NCBI GenBank assembly: GCA_028023455.1
Contig: JAQFVV010000030.1
Coordinates: forward strand, 9,944,876-10,008,875
Reading direction: 5' to 3'
DNA: 64,000 bases
DNA from: Epiperipatus broadwayi
Taxonomy: Eukaryota > Onychophora > Udeonychophora > Euonychophora > Peripatidae
The translations under genes were made by a program, and so were the position numbers. The notes beneath the pieces are model-generated. The model was not told the origin of the DNA, did not search any database, and saw nothing but the letters and a program-made list of their open reading frames with translations. Below are positions 63,396-64,000 of this stretch, piece by piece; position 1 is the stretch's first letter, and each line of letters opens with the position of its first letter.

Positions 63396-64000
63396 ATGAC
63401 AAAAAAATCAAAAAATTTCTCAAAACAAAAAAATTTAGCACCAGTGCCATTCAAAACTTTCCTCAACCAACAGAATCAAATTCAATCATTTTTAGGCCCA
63501 TGTAATTTTTACAATCATTTATACCTGAAGTTCTCATATCACATGGAACCATTGTTAAAACTAATTAAAAAAGATGCACAATGAGACTGGACCAAGGAAC
63601 AGGACAAGGCATTTGCAAATAAAACAGGGTTTTAGAGAAAACCATATTAGCCTTCCCTGATTTTAATAAACCATTCATTGTCCAAATAGATAGTAGTGGT
63701 TATAGATTGGTGGCAGTGTTATCACAAATCCAGAAGGATGACCAGCCTGGAGTCCTCTACTTTATTAGCTGGCTCCTGAAAGGTCCAGAAATAAATTACA
63801 CGGAGTCTTTTATCAGAAATAAATTGGTTACCAAAAAGGAAGCACTAGCAGCCTTCCAAAAGATTCAACAGATGGTACTCAGCTCAGAGGTGATAGTGAT
63901 CACAGATCACAAAAGCCTGGAATTCCTGAATGACAGCTTCCTGACCAACAGTCATCTAATCAGATAGAGTTTGCTGTTATAGGAATTCAATTACACCATG
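63396..64000 (+). pseudogene. Ty3/gypsy pol fragment: RT end and RNase H (runs off window)
   Basis: 63470-63590: IQSFLGPCNFYNHLYLKFSYHMEPLLKLIKKDAQ, the RT thumb/connection of Ty3/gypsy elements, ending in a stop where a Trp is expected (DW-T-EQ). After shifts: FNKPFIVQIDSSG then VAVLSQ (63665-63725), the RNase H start with catalytic Asp; VLYFISWLL; and VIVITDHKSLEFL (63895-63935), the RNase H DHK motif. Two or more frameshifts and stops show decay. Integrase, if present, lies past the window. Confidence 0.88.

Overview
This window reads as AT-rich, intron- and repeat-dominated nuclear DNA of an invertebrate animal. Four things support that. There is one clean metazoan exon (junctophilin, with a GT splice donor). 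tRNA-derived SINEs, non-LTR, Penelope-like, Ty3/gypsy, hAT and piggyBac-type relics are present. Long coding frames are otherwise absent, and (AT)n and AT-rich foldbacks are everywhere. I cannot place the lineage more precisely; an AT-rich chelicerate or mollusc would fit, but this is only a guess.

Host gene: the only convincing host coding sequence is the first coding exon of a junctophilin gene on the minus strand (36729-37128). A small CpG-containing 5' region lies upstream of it (about 37129-37560). The intron that begins at 36728 runs towards coordinate 1. No second junctophilin exon was found, so positions 1-36728 are probably all intron 1, more than 36 kb. The sequence to the right is upstream or intergenic.

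Mobile and repeat landscape: about 0-10 kb has tRNA-SINE and foldback fragments. 11.2-13.2 kb has a minus-strand non-LTR reverse transcriptase relic. 14-20.2 kb holds foldback families A, C and D and a Penelope-like element (PLE, 15.6-17.1 kb). 21.5 kb has a 527-bp non-autonomous hAT with a perfect 8-bp target duplication. 22.9-33 kb has more foldbacks, including a head-to-head pair of PLE copies. 40.5 kb has an RTE-like RT relic. 42.4 and 61.9 kb carry two copies of a piggyBac-like 5' end. 44.5-47.9 kb has a LINE relic and another PLE. 51.4-53.3 kb has an RTE-like fragment abutting a broken hAT transposase. 55.2-56.9 kb is a striking array of ~403-bp units. The window ends inside a decayed Ty3/gypsy pol.

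Main theme: most of the unrelated-looking repeat families share one hidden structure. Each carries a hammerhead-ribozyme core (CTGANGA, short stem II, GAAA, very short stem III, NUH cleavage triplet). Repeats of this kind are known as PLE terminal repeats and as small tandem 'retrozymes' in animals. Several families here are also arranged head-to-head, with the ribozymes pointing outwards from the centre of a palindrome. The 55.2-56.9 kb array (three intact cores out of four) and the single ribozyme at 44.27 kb (4-bp stem II, two-part stem I) are the best candidates for active self-cleavage. All structural claims were read by eye; no folding or database search was run.
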